Positions 47,031 through 58,300 of a stretch of DNA of 64,000 bases are shown piece by piece. How positions within the stretch are numbered: the first letter of the stretch is position 1; each line of letters begins with the position of its first letter. The notes beneath the pieces are model-generated. The model worked only from the letters and a program-made list of their open reading frames with translations, ran no database searches and had not been told where the DNA came from. The DNA comes from Tamarix chinensis (taxonomy: Eukaryota > Streptophyta > Magnoliopsida > Caryophyllales > Tamaricaceae), in the NCBI GenBank assembly GCA_030549775.1, contig CM060173.1:40620610-40684609 (forward strand). Direction: 5' to 3'. A program made the position numbers and the translations under genes.

Positions 47031-47252
47031 TCACCAAAAAGATGGTATACTATGTTGATATAAGTACCCAGATCAATCCTTACAATACTCCACTCAATTT
47101 TAGCTATTATATTCATCCCCAATCAAGGAACGTAACATCCTCATTATGCCTCAACCACTAATTGTCTTAATATAGTTTATCCCTAGAATCTTCCCGCTAA
47201 GTGGCTAAGTGGCTAATTGGCTCATCCAAGTTTAGCTTACAGTTTCGGTTTC

Positions 47253-47264
47253 GCTCTGATACCA
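47253..47264 (-). other. Cassandra primer-binding site
   Basis: The minus strand TGGTATCAGAGC is a perfect initiator-methionine tRNA site, two bases inside the right (5') LTR. Confidence 0.92.
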
Positions 47265-47426
47265 TTTGTAACACTCCGGGTCAATACAACCACGTGAAGG
47301 CTACCTTAGAGTTCTTTTGGTTTGATCAATTGGCCCTATAAATCAACATGAGTCCTTTCCACACACTTTGTCCTTACTCATACACTTCTCGTGAGATTTT
47401 CAAAAAAAAATTAAAACTTCCTAGGA

Positions 47427-47490
47427 GGGTCACCCATCCTAACAATTTCTCCATATTCATCACGCTTAACTATATAGTTCTTAGGATAAA
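47427..47490 (-). promoter_or_regulatory. 5S-like internal promoter block (right Cassandra LTR)
   Basis: The minus strand carries an AGTTAAGCGTGATG-like A-box area and TAGGATGGGTGACC, with CCTAGGAAG beyond it. This is the 5' LTR copy, the one expected to drive transcription. Confidence 0.8.
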
Positions 47491-47562
47491 ATGACCAAAA
47501 GCATGGTATAGCATGTTGATATAAGTATTCAGATCAATCCTTATAACACTCCACTCAATTTG

Positions 47563-48449
47563 GGGTAGTGATCCACAAGTACTCTAATATATTCCCTGAG
47601 GAGATCCCAAGAATGCCACTCGTTTGGGATGTCGAGTTTACTATAGACATATCGCCACAAATAGAACCAATATCTAAAGCTCCATTCCATATGATACCTT
47701 TAGAGATGAAAGAGCTTAAGGCCGAGTTAGAGGAGTTATTGGGGAAGGGAGACATCCGAGCAAGTATATCATCGTGGGCAGTGTTAGTCTTATTTATGAA
47801 GAAAATAGACAAGAACTTGAGATTTTGCATTGATAACAAAGGGTTGAATAAGTTATGGTAAAGAGCCGTTATCCATTACCAAGGATCAATGACCAGTTGG
47901 ACCAACTTAAGGGAGCCAAGGTATTCTTCAAAACTAATCTTCAGTTAGGTTACCACCAATTGAAGATAGTAGAGAAGGGTATCCCAACTACTACATTGTA
48001 AATAATATACGGCCATTACAAAGTCACAACACTACCTTTCAGACTCACTACTATGTAATTAGGATTCATGTCCCTCATGAACTAGATTTTTAGACTATTA
48101 TTAGATCAGTTCATTATGGTGCTCATCGATGACATTCTTATCTACTCCAGTAGTCGAGAAAAGGATGTAACACATCTAAGGAAAACTTTGGCATTGTTAA
48201 GGTAACACCGATTGTGTGCTAAAATTTTAAAGTGTGATTTTTGGCTATATACAGTGGTTTTTCTCAGACATGTAATCTCTAAGGATGGGGTAGCAAATGA
48301 TCCTTCCAAGGTTTGAGTAGGTTCTAAATGGCCAGCACCTACTTCTATGAAAGAGGTGCTCAGCTTTCTAGGATTTGTTGGTTACTACCATAGGTTTATC
48401 GCAGATTTCTCTAAGATAGCTAGTCCATTGAATATCTAGCTAAAGAAGG
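47563..48449 (+). pseudogene. gypsy-2 reverse transcriptase
   Basis: 47568-47861 reads VVIHKYSNIFPEEIPRMPLV, then ISKAPFHMIPLEMKELKAEL, the amino end of plant gypsy RT (the '..F(P/S)(D/N).FPEE.PG.PP' entry). Motif FCIDNKGLNKL follows, then frameshifts. At 48117-48146 VLIDDILIYS is intact, with both catalytic aspartates. 48360 reads LSFLGFVGYYHRFI. It is cut at 48450 by the minus-strand copia element; RNase H resumes at 53891. Confidence 0.85.
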
Positions 48450-49130
48450 TGTTGTGGATGGATATCAACTCAGAAAAATAAGATCTAATTAGAATCAATT
48501 AGAACACACAAGAATTGAGAATAGAAGAACGCTTAAGAACACATATGGGGAAAACAGATGATCTTATTGATGTGAAGTAATTGTGATTACAAAGAGAATC
48601 AAAGAAATCATCACCTAAATCACTCAATTCATCAAGGAATTACAAGAGAACTCAATAGGAGAAGAAGACGGCACTCTACTAATTAGGGTTATAATTGCAC
48701 AGTATTTATACTAAATGAGATTGTCATTAATGAAAACCAAGGCGGAGCAAAAAAATCCAAAAAATGTGGACCATGTTTATTTTCTGTCTCCTAGCCTCTC
48801 ATGAAAACAGCACATTTTCCTGATGCAAAAACACAGATTGTGTTCCACGAACACGGTCCCCCCGTGTTTCTTTCTAGCTTTGAATGTCTTTAGTATTTCA
48901 GCAACAAATTCTTCATCTGACATCCGGTCGCGCTGATTCTTGATGCATTGGAAAGATAACAGAAATATCTATAACTTTTATGTTTAGCACATTTCCAAAT
49001 TCCAATTTCCTCAAGGTAAAATATTCATATCTTTGCACCATATCCTGCAGTTCTACTCCAAATTCCTCTGAAACACTTCACACACCAATCCAAGTTATTC
49101 TACACACCAAATATGAGTCACAAGCTCACA
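48450..49130 (-). mobile_element. copia 3' LTR (681 bp)
   Basis: It is homologous to 53180-53885 and, inverted, to 41463-42164. The interior side carries GGTGGAGAAT on the minus strand (49131-49140), a likely polypurine tract. Confidence 0.93.
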
Positions 49131-49511
49131 ATTCTCCACCATGATGATTTATTTGAAGCATCTAGCACCAGAAACACAAAAGAACATCTATAAATACCCC
49201 TAGGCCCCAAAAGGCACTCATGGTACACAAACAACAACCAAGTTCGAGTAATGCTCGAACTTTCTCACCATCAATGGCTTTGTTAGCATATCCACTAGAT
49301 TCTTAGCAGTAGTCACCTTCTCCAACACAACCTTTCCTGTAGCAAAAGTACCTCAGATGAAGTGGTACCTAATATCAATGTGTTTCATCCGATGATGGAA
49401 AGAATTCCGATTCTTTGCCAAACAGATAGCACTCTGACTATCACTATGAACAACGGGAGGACCATGACCAAATCCAAGCTCATGAGTGAAACCACCAAGC
49501 CACTAAGCTTC

Positions 49512-49745
49512 CTAAAAAGCCTCAGTCATAGCCATATACTCAGCCTCAAGAGTGGACAATGCAATCACATCTTGCAAAGATGACCTCCAGCTAATTGCCG
49601 AACCACCAAGACAAAACACATAACCTCTAGTGGATCTCCTATTATTCAGATCTCCACCATAATCAGAGTCAACAAACCCAGTCAATGCATCAGTCGACCT
49701 CCCATACTGCAAACTTGATGATGTAGTACCCTTCAAGTGCCTCAA
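49512..49745 (-). pseudogene. copia RNase H
   Basis: The minus-strand frame reads MRHLKGTTSSSLQYG, then FVDSDYGGDLNNRRSTRGYV, WRSSLQDVIALSTLEAEYMA. This is the RNase H of Ty1/copia elements with catalytic Asp in DSDYGGD and Glu in TLEAEYMA retained. This domain would degrade the RNA strand during cDNA synthesis. It is open over 77 codons, the best-preserved enzyme part of the element. Confidence 0.9.
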
Positions 49746-49814
49746 AATCTATTTCACCGCTTGCCAGTGAGTGTTCCTAGGATTCGCAATATATATGCTC
49801 ACAACACTCACTGC

Positions 49815-50640
49815 TTAAGTAATATCCATCTTGGTACAAACCGTAGTGTACATCATACATCCCATAGGGTTAGAGTAGGGAACTATGGCCATAAAATCCT
49901 CCTCATATTTAGATTTTGGGTAATCCAAATCAAATAATCTAAAGTGAGTAGCCAAAGGAGTACTAATTGGATTGGCATCAATCATATGAAACCTCTCCAA
50001 CACCTGGTTCACATACTGCTCTTGTGACAAGTAAAGACGCTTTTATCTATGGTCTTGAATGATCTCCATGCCGAGGATCTTCTTCGCAGCTCCCATATCC
50101 TTCATCTCAAACTCAGTCTTCAGCATTATTTTCACCTTCTTAACTTCATATAGATCTTTTGCTACAACAAGCATGTCGTTGACATACAACAAAAGATACA
50201 CCAGAGAACCATCACCAACCTACTTCAAGTATACACATCCATCATAATCACTCCTGGAGAATCCATGTTCAATCATAAACTAATCAAAGCTCTTGTACCA
50301 TTGTCTACACAACTGCTTCAGACTATACAGTGACTTCTTCAATAAGCACACATGATCCTACTCGCCTTCAATAATAAAGCCATCTAGTTGGCGCATATAG
50401 ATCTCCTCCTTGAGTTCACAATGTAGAAAAGCTTTTTAAACATCCAATTGATCTAACTCCATATCTTGTATAACCAGAAGCGTAAGTAAAATACAAATAG
50501 AAGTATTCCTGACAATAGGGAAAATACCTCATTATAGTCTACACTAGGTATCTGATTGAACTCGCGTGTAGCTAAATGAGTCTTATACCTCGGTCCCTCA
50601 ACACTTGGATTTCCCTATTGGAACTTGTACACCCACTTGC
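49815..50640 (-). pseudogene. copia reverse transcriptase
   Basis: The RT tail at 50030-49815 reads MSQEQYVNQVLERFHMI, then NPISTPLATHF and MMYTTVCTKMDI, the connection block of plant copia elements. Upstream, around 50170, the minus strand reads LYVNDMLVV where YVDDML is the rule, so a catalytic Asp is lost. FKAFLHCELKEEIYM-like sequence lies near 50420. Several stops break the frame between blocks. Confidence 0.8.
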
Positions 50641-50904
50641 AATCAACTATTTTCTTCTTCCTAGGTACTTTCACAAGTTCCCATGTCTGATTCTTCCATA
50701 AAGATTGCATCTCCTCCATAGCAGCACACCACTTAGCAGAATCAACAATAACAATGGCATCTGAGTATGACACTGGCTCCTATACATCAACTACAGTCTT
50801 AGCACTAGCCAAAGCATAACCTTCTAACTCCTTAAAGCCATACCTCACAGGAGGCTTCACAACCCTCCATGGTCTACCTAGAGTAATGCCCCTTTCTCCA
50901 CTTG

Positions 50905-51693
50905 CTACATGTATCCACCTACTTCAAAAATAGTGGGTCTCATACTAAAAGAGTCTGACTGATCCAAATCAACCTCTACCTCCACCTTATCCATAACACC
51001 ATGCATATTCTCTTGCTCTACCTCTTCAGACAATATATCAGAAGAAGACTCAGTCTTTTGGAGGAATATGGACTCATTGAAGGTAATATCCCTGCTAGTT
51101 AAAAACTTAGATGCAGCTGGGTCCCATAACCTGTACCCCTTCACACCAGAAGTATAGCCAAGAAAGATGCACTTTTTGTCTCTAGGCTCGAGCTTTCCAT
51201 CATTCACATAAGCATAGGCAGGACATCCAAAAACATATAAATAAGAATAATCAATCGATTTGCTAGACCATACCTCCTCAGGTGCTTTCAAATTAATGAA
51301 ATGATTAGGTGACCTATTCACCAATAATTCTACCATCTGAACTACCTCAACCCAAAACTCCTTACATAATCCAGCTTATGACAACATACATCGAGCCTTC
51401 TCTAATAGGGTCTTATTCATCCTCTAAACAACCCCATTATGTTGTAGTCTTCCAACACAAGTGCGATGCCTAGAAATACCATGGTCCTCATAGTACTTAG
51501 TAAAACTATGCTCAAGGCCATTATCTGTCCTGAGACACCTCACTTTTCTCCTAGTCTGCTTCTCTAATAAAGTCTTCCAACACTTGAAAACTTCAAAGAC
51601 ATCATTCTTATTTTTAATAAAATAAGTCCATACCTTCCTAGAGAAGTCATCAATAAATGTCAGTAGGTATCGTGAACCACCCTTGAAAACCAC
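50905..51693 (-). pseudogene. copia integrase
   Basis: 51693-51424 reads LLTFIDDFSRKVWTYF and RCLRTDNGLEHSF, the core with two catalytic aspartates, then TCVGRLQHNGVV. After a stop, 51336-50905 continues with MVELLVNRSPN, VFGCPAYAYVNDGKL, KKCIFLGYTSGVKGYRLWDP, the C-terminal part characteristic of copia integrases. The Glu-containing ERMN segment lies in the broken stretch between. In copia elements integrase precedes RT, as here. Confidence 0.88.
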
Positions 51694-52216
51694 CCTTGTA
51701 AGACCCTACAAATCAGAGTGAACATAATCTAGAGGCCCCTTTATACTATGTGTAGCCTATGAAAAACTAACTTGCTTCTACTTACTAAACACACAGTGCT
51801 CACAAAAATCCATAGTACCTGTACTCCTCCCATCCAACAACCCTCTCTTGGAGAGTTTAGTCAAGCCTTTGACACTCATGTGTCCAAGTCGCATATGCCA
51901 AAGTCTAGAAACATTCGAGTCAGACATACTCGTGATGTTACGCAGCTACTTCCTCAACAGTGGAACCAACAAGCTCATACAGTGTCCTGCTCCTCTTACC
52001 TTTCATTGCAACAAGAGCCCCTCTAGTAATCCTCATCGTGCCATCCTTGATCACACAACGATATCCATTACAATCCAAATATCTTGATCATCTCAGGGAC
52101 ATGTCGAATATTAGACAGTGTTCTGACCATACCATCATGCATCTTCACCTTCACTGCCCTAATCCCAACAACTTTGCGTGCAGCATCATTACCCATCAAA
52201 ACTACTCCACCTCGAG

Positions 52217-52459
52217 TCATCTCGTAAGTATTAAACAGTTCCTGTTGGGACAAATATGGTAAGAGCATCCAGAGTTTAATATCCACCTCTCCATAATCTT
52301 AGCATGACTATCAGTGACAATTAACACATCACCATCACAATCATATTGAGCTATAGCAATATCATCCTTTGTGCTAGATGATTCACTAGATTTATCTCCA
52401 GATATCCTATTAGGACAAAACTTCTTGATATGACCCTTCTTATGACATCCATAATACAT
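52217..52459 (-). pseudogene. copia zinc knuckle and aspartic protease
   Basis: The minus-strand frame opens MYYGCHKKGHIKKFCPNR, a CCHC knuckle in which the first Cys is replaced (Tyr). It continues to WILNSGCSYHICPNRN, where copia proteases have W(I/L)LDSGCS(Y/F)HMC; the catalytic Asp has become Asn. The knuckle binds element RNA and the protease cuts the polyprotein, so both functions look lost. Confidence 0.85.
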
Positions 52460-52528
52460 GACATTCTTGGATCTGTTATTCCTTGACTTTCACCTATACT
52501 TCTTCTTCTTATCACCAGAACCCCGTTC

Positions 52529-52957
52529 CTAAGTTCTACCCCTAGCTACAAGTCCCTCACTATGTGAGTCACTAGAACCACCTCCAGTCAATTGATTCTT
52601 AATCAATTCCCATTGTAGCAGGGTAGTCTTGACATCATCAACCAACTCATCATCCTTCCTATTGGTCTCATGAAAATGTTTGTAATCAGTAGGCGAAGAG
52701 CACAACAATGTAATAGCAAGGTCTTCATCCTCTAATTTGACATCTATATTCCTTAGATCCATAATTATAGAGTCAAATTCATCAAGATGAGATTTTAGGG
52801 ATTGTCCCTTACGTAATTTTAACTCATGCAACTTGCTCTTCAATAATAGATGATTCGTCACCGACTTCGTCATGTATAGAGACTCCAGCTTGAGCCATAG
52901 AGATGATGTCGTTGTTTCTTTAGCCACCTCAAGCAAGACCTCATTAGACAAACACAA
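52529..52957 (-). pseudogene. copia gag (UBN2-type)
   Basis: The frame over 142 codons reads EVAKETTTSSLWLKLESLYM, LLLKSKLHELKLRKGQSLKS, DEFDSIIMDLRNIDVKLEDE, LLCSSPTDYKHF. This is the typical gag helix region of plant Tnt1-like copia elements. Gag forms the particle shell. The amino end continues with frameshifts to about 53150, just inside the primer site. Confidence 0.88.
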
Positions 52958-53165
52958 CTATATGGTGGAAAGGGCCTTTTGATCTATCTCCTCGAATTTC
53001 TCATCTTTCATCGAATTATGCTTCTTTAATTTCCTGAGTAATGCCTTCTCCAATCCATTCTGAATTAGGATCGCCTTCAACTTCAATTTCCATCATCCAA
53101 AGTTCACAAACCAATCAAACTTCTCTATATCAAATCTTGTAGACATCTTGAATACAAACCCTACG

Positions 53166-53177
53166 CCCTGATACCAA
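53166..53177 (-). other. copia primer-binding site
   Basis: The minus strand reads TTGGTATCAGGGC in this area (plus-strand CCCTGATACCAA), close to the initiator-methionine tRNA site and directly next to the 5' LTR edge at 53180. Confidence 0.85.
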
Positions 53178-53179
53178 TT

Positions 53180-53885
53180 TGTTGTGGATCAATACCAATT
53201 TGGAAAAATAAGATCTAATTAGAATCAATCAGAACACACAAGAATTGAGAAGAGAAGAATAATCAAAAACATAGGTTGGGAAAACAGATGATCATATTGA
53301 TGTAAAGTAATTGTGATTACAAAGAGAATCAAAGAAATCCTCACCTAAATCACTCAATTCATCAAGGAATTACAAGAGAACTCAATAGGAAAAGAAAACA
53401 ACGCTCTACTAATTAGGGTTCTAATTGCACAATATTTATACTATACGAGACTATCTTTAGCAAAAACCAAAACGGAGCAAAAAAAACAAAAAAATACAAA
53501 CTGTGTTAATAAACACAGTACCATAGTATTTATTTTCTATCTCTCGGCCTCTCACAAAAATGGGACACATTTTCCTGATGTAAAAATACGGATCATGTTT
53601 CACAAACATGGGCACCCCATGTTTCTTTCCAGCTTTGATAGTCTTTAGTATTCTAGCCACAACTTCTTCATCTGACATCCAATTGAGCCGATTCTTAATG
53701 AGTTGGAAAGCTAACAGAAAGATATACAACTTTTTGGTTTAGCAAATTTCCAAATTCAAACTTTTTTAAGGTAAAATCTTCACATATTTCCAGCATAGCT
53801 CACAGTTCTACTCCAAATTCCCCCGAAACACTTCACACACCAATCTAAGCTATTCTACACACCAAATATGAGTCACAAGCTCACA
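53180..53885 (-). mobile_element. copia 5' LTR (706 bp)
   Basis: It carries CACAATATTTATACTA (about 53430, plus strand), which holds the TATA box on the minus strand. Its AAACACGG-type inverted boxes are more eroded than in the solo LTR at 41463. Confidence 0.92.
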
Positions 53886-53890
53886 GAAGT

Positions 53891-54600
53891 CTATGCGATT
53901 CCAAGGGGCTAAGAAGTGTGGTGAAGAATTTGAGGAATTGAAGAAGTTTTTGACTACAGCCTCAATACTCATGTTATCAAATGGATCTAACAGTTTTGAA
54001 GTATACAACAATGTTTTAAAGTATGGACTAGATTGTGTGCTAATATAACATGGGAAAATGGTGGCATATGCTTCTCATAAAATGAAGTAGCATTAATAGA
54101 ATTACCCAACACATGATTTAGATCTTACCATAGTATTATTCACTCTTAAAATTTAGAGGCACTATTTGTATAAAGTTTAGTGCAAGTTCTACACTGACCA
54201 TAAGAGCCCCATGTACATCTTCACGTAGCTAGAGTTTAATTTGAGATAGTGCTAATGGTTGAAGTTGGTTAAGGATTACAACTTATAATTGAATTACCAT
54301 GAGGATAAGGCCAATGTGGTGGCAGATGCTCTTATCCATAAGATGTCGCATTCCTTAAACACAATTGTAGTGTCAAATCATCTATGTCAAGAGTTCAGGA
54401 AGATGGAGATTGATTTGATCTCCATCAGTGGTCTAGAGATAAGAATGAGTTCTCTCACCATCACACCTTTAATATTTAATGAAATTTAACCTAATAAACT
54501 AGGTGATGTTAAGCTCATAAGGATCATGGAGGGTATTAAAGAAGGTAAAGCCCCAAGAGTTTAAATCTATAAGGATGGTAGTGTCGGTATAGTGGTAGGT
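53891..54600 (+). pseudogene. gypsy-2 RNase H
   Basis: The frame resumes after the copia insertion with KKCGEEFEELKKFLTTASIL at about 53912, the RT-RNase H connection. Then come EVYNNVLKYGLDCVLI (catalytic Asp changed; DAS.KGLGCVLMQ expected), YASHKMK, and HEDKANVVADAL near 54298, matching the '(H)PGKANVVADALSRK' end of the domain. Frameshifts and stops are present. Confidence 0.8.
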
Positions 54601-55890
54601 GTTGTATATCCCACAGAAATACCTAACTTAAGACAAAATCTTGGAGGAAGGACATTTTACTCATTATTCCTTCTACTCTAAAGGGCATAAGCTATGTAGG
54701 GATTTGAAGAAGGTATATTGGTGGCCTCATATGAAGTGGGAGGTGGAATAGTTTTTCATTCGATGTTTGACTTTTCATAAGGTCAAGATCGAGTAAAAAA
54801 GGTTAGCAAGGTGGTACAACCACTAGAAGTTTCAAAGGTAAAATGGGGCAGCATATAGATGGATTTCATGGTGGGTCTTTTGAGGACCCATAATATTTTT
54901 TATTCCATATGGATTGTTTTGGATGGCCTGACTAATTCAGTAGTATTCATACCCATGAAGATGACATGGAGTACGGAGCAGCTAGTTCACGCTTATTGGA
55001 AGCAGGTTGTGTGATTACATGGGGTCCTTAGAGATATTGTATTAGATCAAGAATCTTGATTCTTATCATAACTCTAGAAAATGTTACAAGCTACTTTTGA
55101 GACATAATTAAAGATAAGTTCTAATTTACACCCATTATGGTTGGTCACACGGAAAAGGTCATTCAGACCTTAGAGGATATGCTTCGAGCATGTGTGTTGG
55201 ATTTTGGAGGTAGTTGGGAGAATTTCCTGGACTTAATCAAGTTCTTTTGACAACAACAGTTGTCATGCTAGTATCAAGATGGACCCTTTTGAAGCCTTAG
55301 ATAGGATAAAGTTTCATATTCCCTTCTACTAGAATGATATCAGTGAAATGATATGTTGGAACTAGAAATGATCAAGGAGATGATGAGGCAAATACGACTG
55401 ATTTAGGATCGTATGAAAGCAACCCAAGACCAATAAAAGAGAGTATTTTCGATCAAAGGGTTATAAGGTGGGTAATAGAGTATTTTTTAGGGTCTCTCTT
55501 ACCAATAGAGTTATGAATTTTAGCAGAAAGGGTAAGCTTAGTCTAAGGTACATTAGATCATAAGAGATTATGGATTGTGTTGGTGAGGTCGCTTATCATT
55601 TTGCCCTACCAATGGAGGTTTCATGTATGCATAATGTCTTACACATATCCTAGTTGGCGAAGTACATAGTAGATCCTTTGCATGCCATATTGCGGGATTC
55701 ATTGGAGCTTGATGAGTCTCTAACTAACAATAAATCACCAGTAAGTATCATAGACATGAATTAATGCACACGAAGAGTGTTCCACTAGTAAAGGTTCTTT
55801 GGTGATGGCATGACACCAAGGAGACCTCTTGGGAGGCTATGGAGGATATTTGAGTGAAATACCTAGAGTTTTTCTCCTAGTGTGATGTCT
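54601..55890 (+). pseudogene. gypsy-2 integrase
   Basis: The HHCC-type entry reads HYSFYSKGHKLCRDLKKVYW (about 54660), where 'H.S....HPG..KMY.DLK..YWW' is usual. The core reads MDFMVGL-like sequence near 54860 and LHGVLRDIVLDQES near 55015. The C-terminal part MHNVLHIS-like sequence is near 55630. It ends around 55880 with FSPS(V) and a stop. It is heavily decayed. No chromodomain was recognised. Confidence 0.75.
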
Positions 55891-56007
55891 ATGGCGTAGT
55901 CCTTTTTTAAGGGGGTAGTACCATTTTACCTTGTTGAATGTACTATGTGAATTGTTATACCTACATACTGTGCCTAGACCATAGTTAGTATGTTTTAGCT
56001 ACACAAC

Positions 56008-56026
56008 CTCTTTAAGGGGTTGGTGC
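56008..56026 (+). other. gypsy-2 polypurine tract
   Basis: CTCTTTAAGGGGTTGGTGC directly precedes the 3' LTR and matches the tract at 37250. Confidence 0.7.
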
Positions 56027-58205
56027 TATAATACCGCAAATTTTTATAAGTTATTGAATGAGAAGTTATGATATTTATTAAGATTTGTAATGCTTGATTT
56101 TAATTTGAAACTATAATTGAGTTTTAGGAAAAGTAGGATTTGAATAACTATTAGAGTAGAGTAAAATGAGTTCTTAAGCTGACCTATTGATTCGTTGCAT
56201 GAACCAATCAACTAGTTTTCCAATTCACCTAAAGGGTTTTTCTCGACCTAACTAATCAACTAGCTTAGGGAACTAATATAATAGTTAGTTGAATAGCCGA
56301 CTAGTAAGCATAATTGATCGACTAGTTTTTCAAGCTAAGTACATTTTAAAAACTTAGTTTTCTAGGAAACCTTAATATACCAAAATAGAACATTAATAAT
56401 CTCATTCCAAGTTTTTCCTTGAAGATTTTTAACCTTTGTTATCATAAATTCAGCCCAAGCTTCTGCTTGAACTAATTCAAGGTTTCAATATGGAAAATTG
56501 AGGGGGAGGGTATATTTATCTACTTCCATCTGTCTCCTCTACACACGCTAGAATTGTTACTTTAATTCCCAAACCTATCTTGGCTTAGCTAGGATATTCC
56601 TTCCACATGAATCCTTTATTTCCACTCTTATGTTTGAAATTTTCTAGGTGAATTTGACTTTTTTTTAAAAGACCATTTGAGCTTTGAAAGGGAGTTCAGT
56701 CTATCTTTAATGGAAATGAGTTCAGTCTATCTTTAATCAAAATTTTCCCATGCAACTTAAATTTGAACATAAAAATTAGGGTTTTTTTTTATCTAGGCCT
56801 ATTCACACTCATTCTTGTACCAATTAGTTAGCTATAAAAATCCCTAATGACCCCTTCCCCTTAGTTTTCTTTTAACGATCAAAATATTCTAGCTCTCTAT
56901 CATTATGTTCTTTTCTCCCCAATTTGAGCTTAGTTTTGGTTCCATTCCACTCTTGGTCCTTCTTATTTATCTTTAAGAAAGAGAGGATTAGATTTAAGAG
57001 GAAGTTGAGTCTCTCTTTTAATGTTTCTCTTAGTTTTGGTATGCCTATTTTCTCCTAATTCGAAATCTAACTTATGAAATTATTCATTGAATTTCTAAAT
57101 ATTTAACTGTTGTTTTCTTTAAGGTTTTGGAATTGAAAATTATCCAAGTTGATTTTTCCTATATTGGAAAAGTTTTGTTTTCATGAAGTAAGTCATTCTT
57201 ACTTCGAAAATATGACCTAGTTAATCATGTGATGTGGTGTATTCTTTATAAGCTTGCATGAGAATTTATTTTCATATTAATGCATGTTTATTAACTTATG
57301 AATTTTGAGAAAATGTATGATTTAAGGGAAATTATGTTTATTTGATTAATTATGAAGCATGTCTCAGTTTATAAGCTAAAAATGTGTTGGTATAATGTCA
57401 AAATATGTTTTAGTTTTGATGTGGTAGGAATTTTGAGGATGATTTTCATGAAAAATGTATATTCTTTACTATATGGAGACAAACCTATTGATTGGTTAGA
57501 TCAAACCTATCAATTGGACCTTATAAAAGTCATCTGGTTGACCCAACCCATCGATCGATAGGTTTGTGGTGACCTTAGTTTTCTCTTTACTTAAACCCAT
57601 TAAATGGTTTGGAAAGGTAATGGTTAAGGTAGAATAAGTATGCTAATGCCTTGCTTGCATATTCTATGGGTCTTATTTGATCACATAACCTGAATAATAA
57701 TATACTAATCACTTAAAATAAAAGACAATCGAGCTATATATGGCTCTAGGTTACTCAAACCTCAATTAGACATCAAAGGTTAGTCCACCTACATGAATTT
57801 ATTGGTGCTTTAAGGATTTACCTTCAAGATGAATCCAAGTACATATCGGTGCCTTACCAACTCTAGACACTAGTGATGTGATATAGGTTATCAATTCTAA
57901 AGGGTCTAGTCACTTAGGTGGCTTTAGCTTCAATTTAGAATTATGTCCACTAGTAGTTACTTAGCTTTGAGCCAGACTTATGGCCATTGCTAATTGCTTT
58001 GCTTTCACCTGGACTCTATTCCTTTGGTTTGATAGACTTCTATGGTATCTGAGACCATGAGATGGTTTAGAGTCCATCCCTCTATAATATATATGACAAG
58101 TATTTGTACACTATTTTGAATGAGTAATTGGATAAGAATTTAGAATAAGTATGGACTAAAGAGAAAGGTAAGATTAAGAGGAAAAGAATGGTAAGGAAGA
58201 TAAGG

Positions 58206-58300
<95 letters not shown>

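Larger units (their letters stand above)
46806..47557 (-). mobile_element. Cassandra-type TRIM (terminal-repeat retrotransposon in miniature), 752 bp
   Basis: Two LTRs of exactly 291 bases (46806-47096 and 47267-47557) flank a ~170-base interior. On the minus strand both LTRs carry a 5S rRNA-like block, GTTAAG(C/T)GTG(C/A)T followed by TAGGATGGGTGACC (46967-46980 and 47428-47441), the hallmark of Cassandra elements. The primer site at 47253-47264 is a perfect TGGTATCAGAGC. No protein is encoded. The flanking pentamers are ATTAC and ATTTG, so the duplication is eroded. It sits between gypsy-2 protease and RT. Confidence 0.92.
48450..53885 (-). mobile_element. Complete copia (Tnt1/Tork-like) retrotransposon, 5436 bp, inactive
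   Basis: LTRs lie at 48450-49130 (3') and 53180-53885 (5'), both starting TGTTGTGGAT on the plus strand and ending AGCTCACA. Flanking pentamers GAAGG and GAAGT differ at one base. The order on the minus strand is gag, protease, integrase, RT, RNase H, the Ty1/copia order. The LTRs differ visibly in many places, so the insertion is old. It splits gypsy-2 pol between RT and RNase H. Confidence 0.93.

Noticed and set aside
46960..47490. 5S rRNA genes
   Set aside because: The 5S-like blocks lie inside 291-base paired LTRs with a tRNA primer site and lack the full 120-base gene, so they belong to a Cassandra element.
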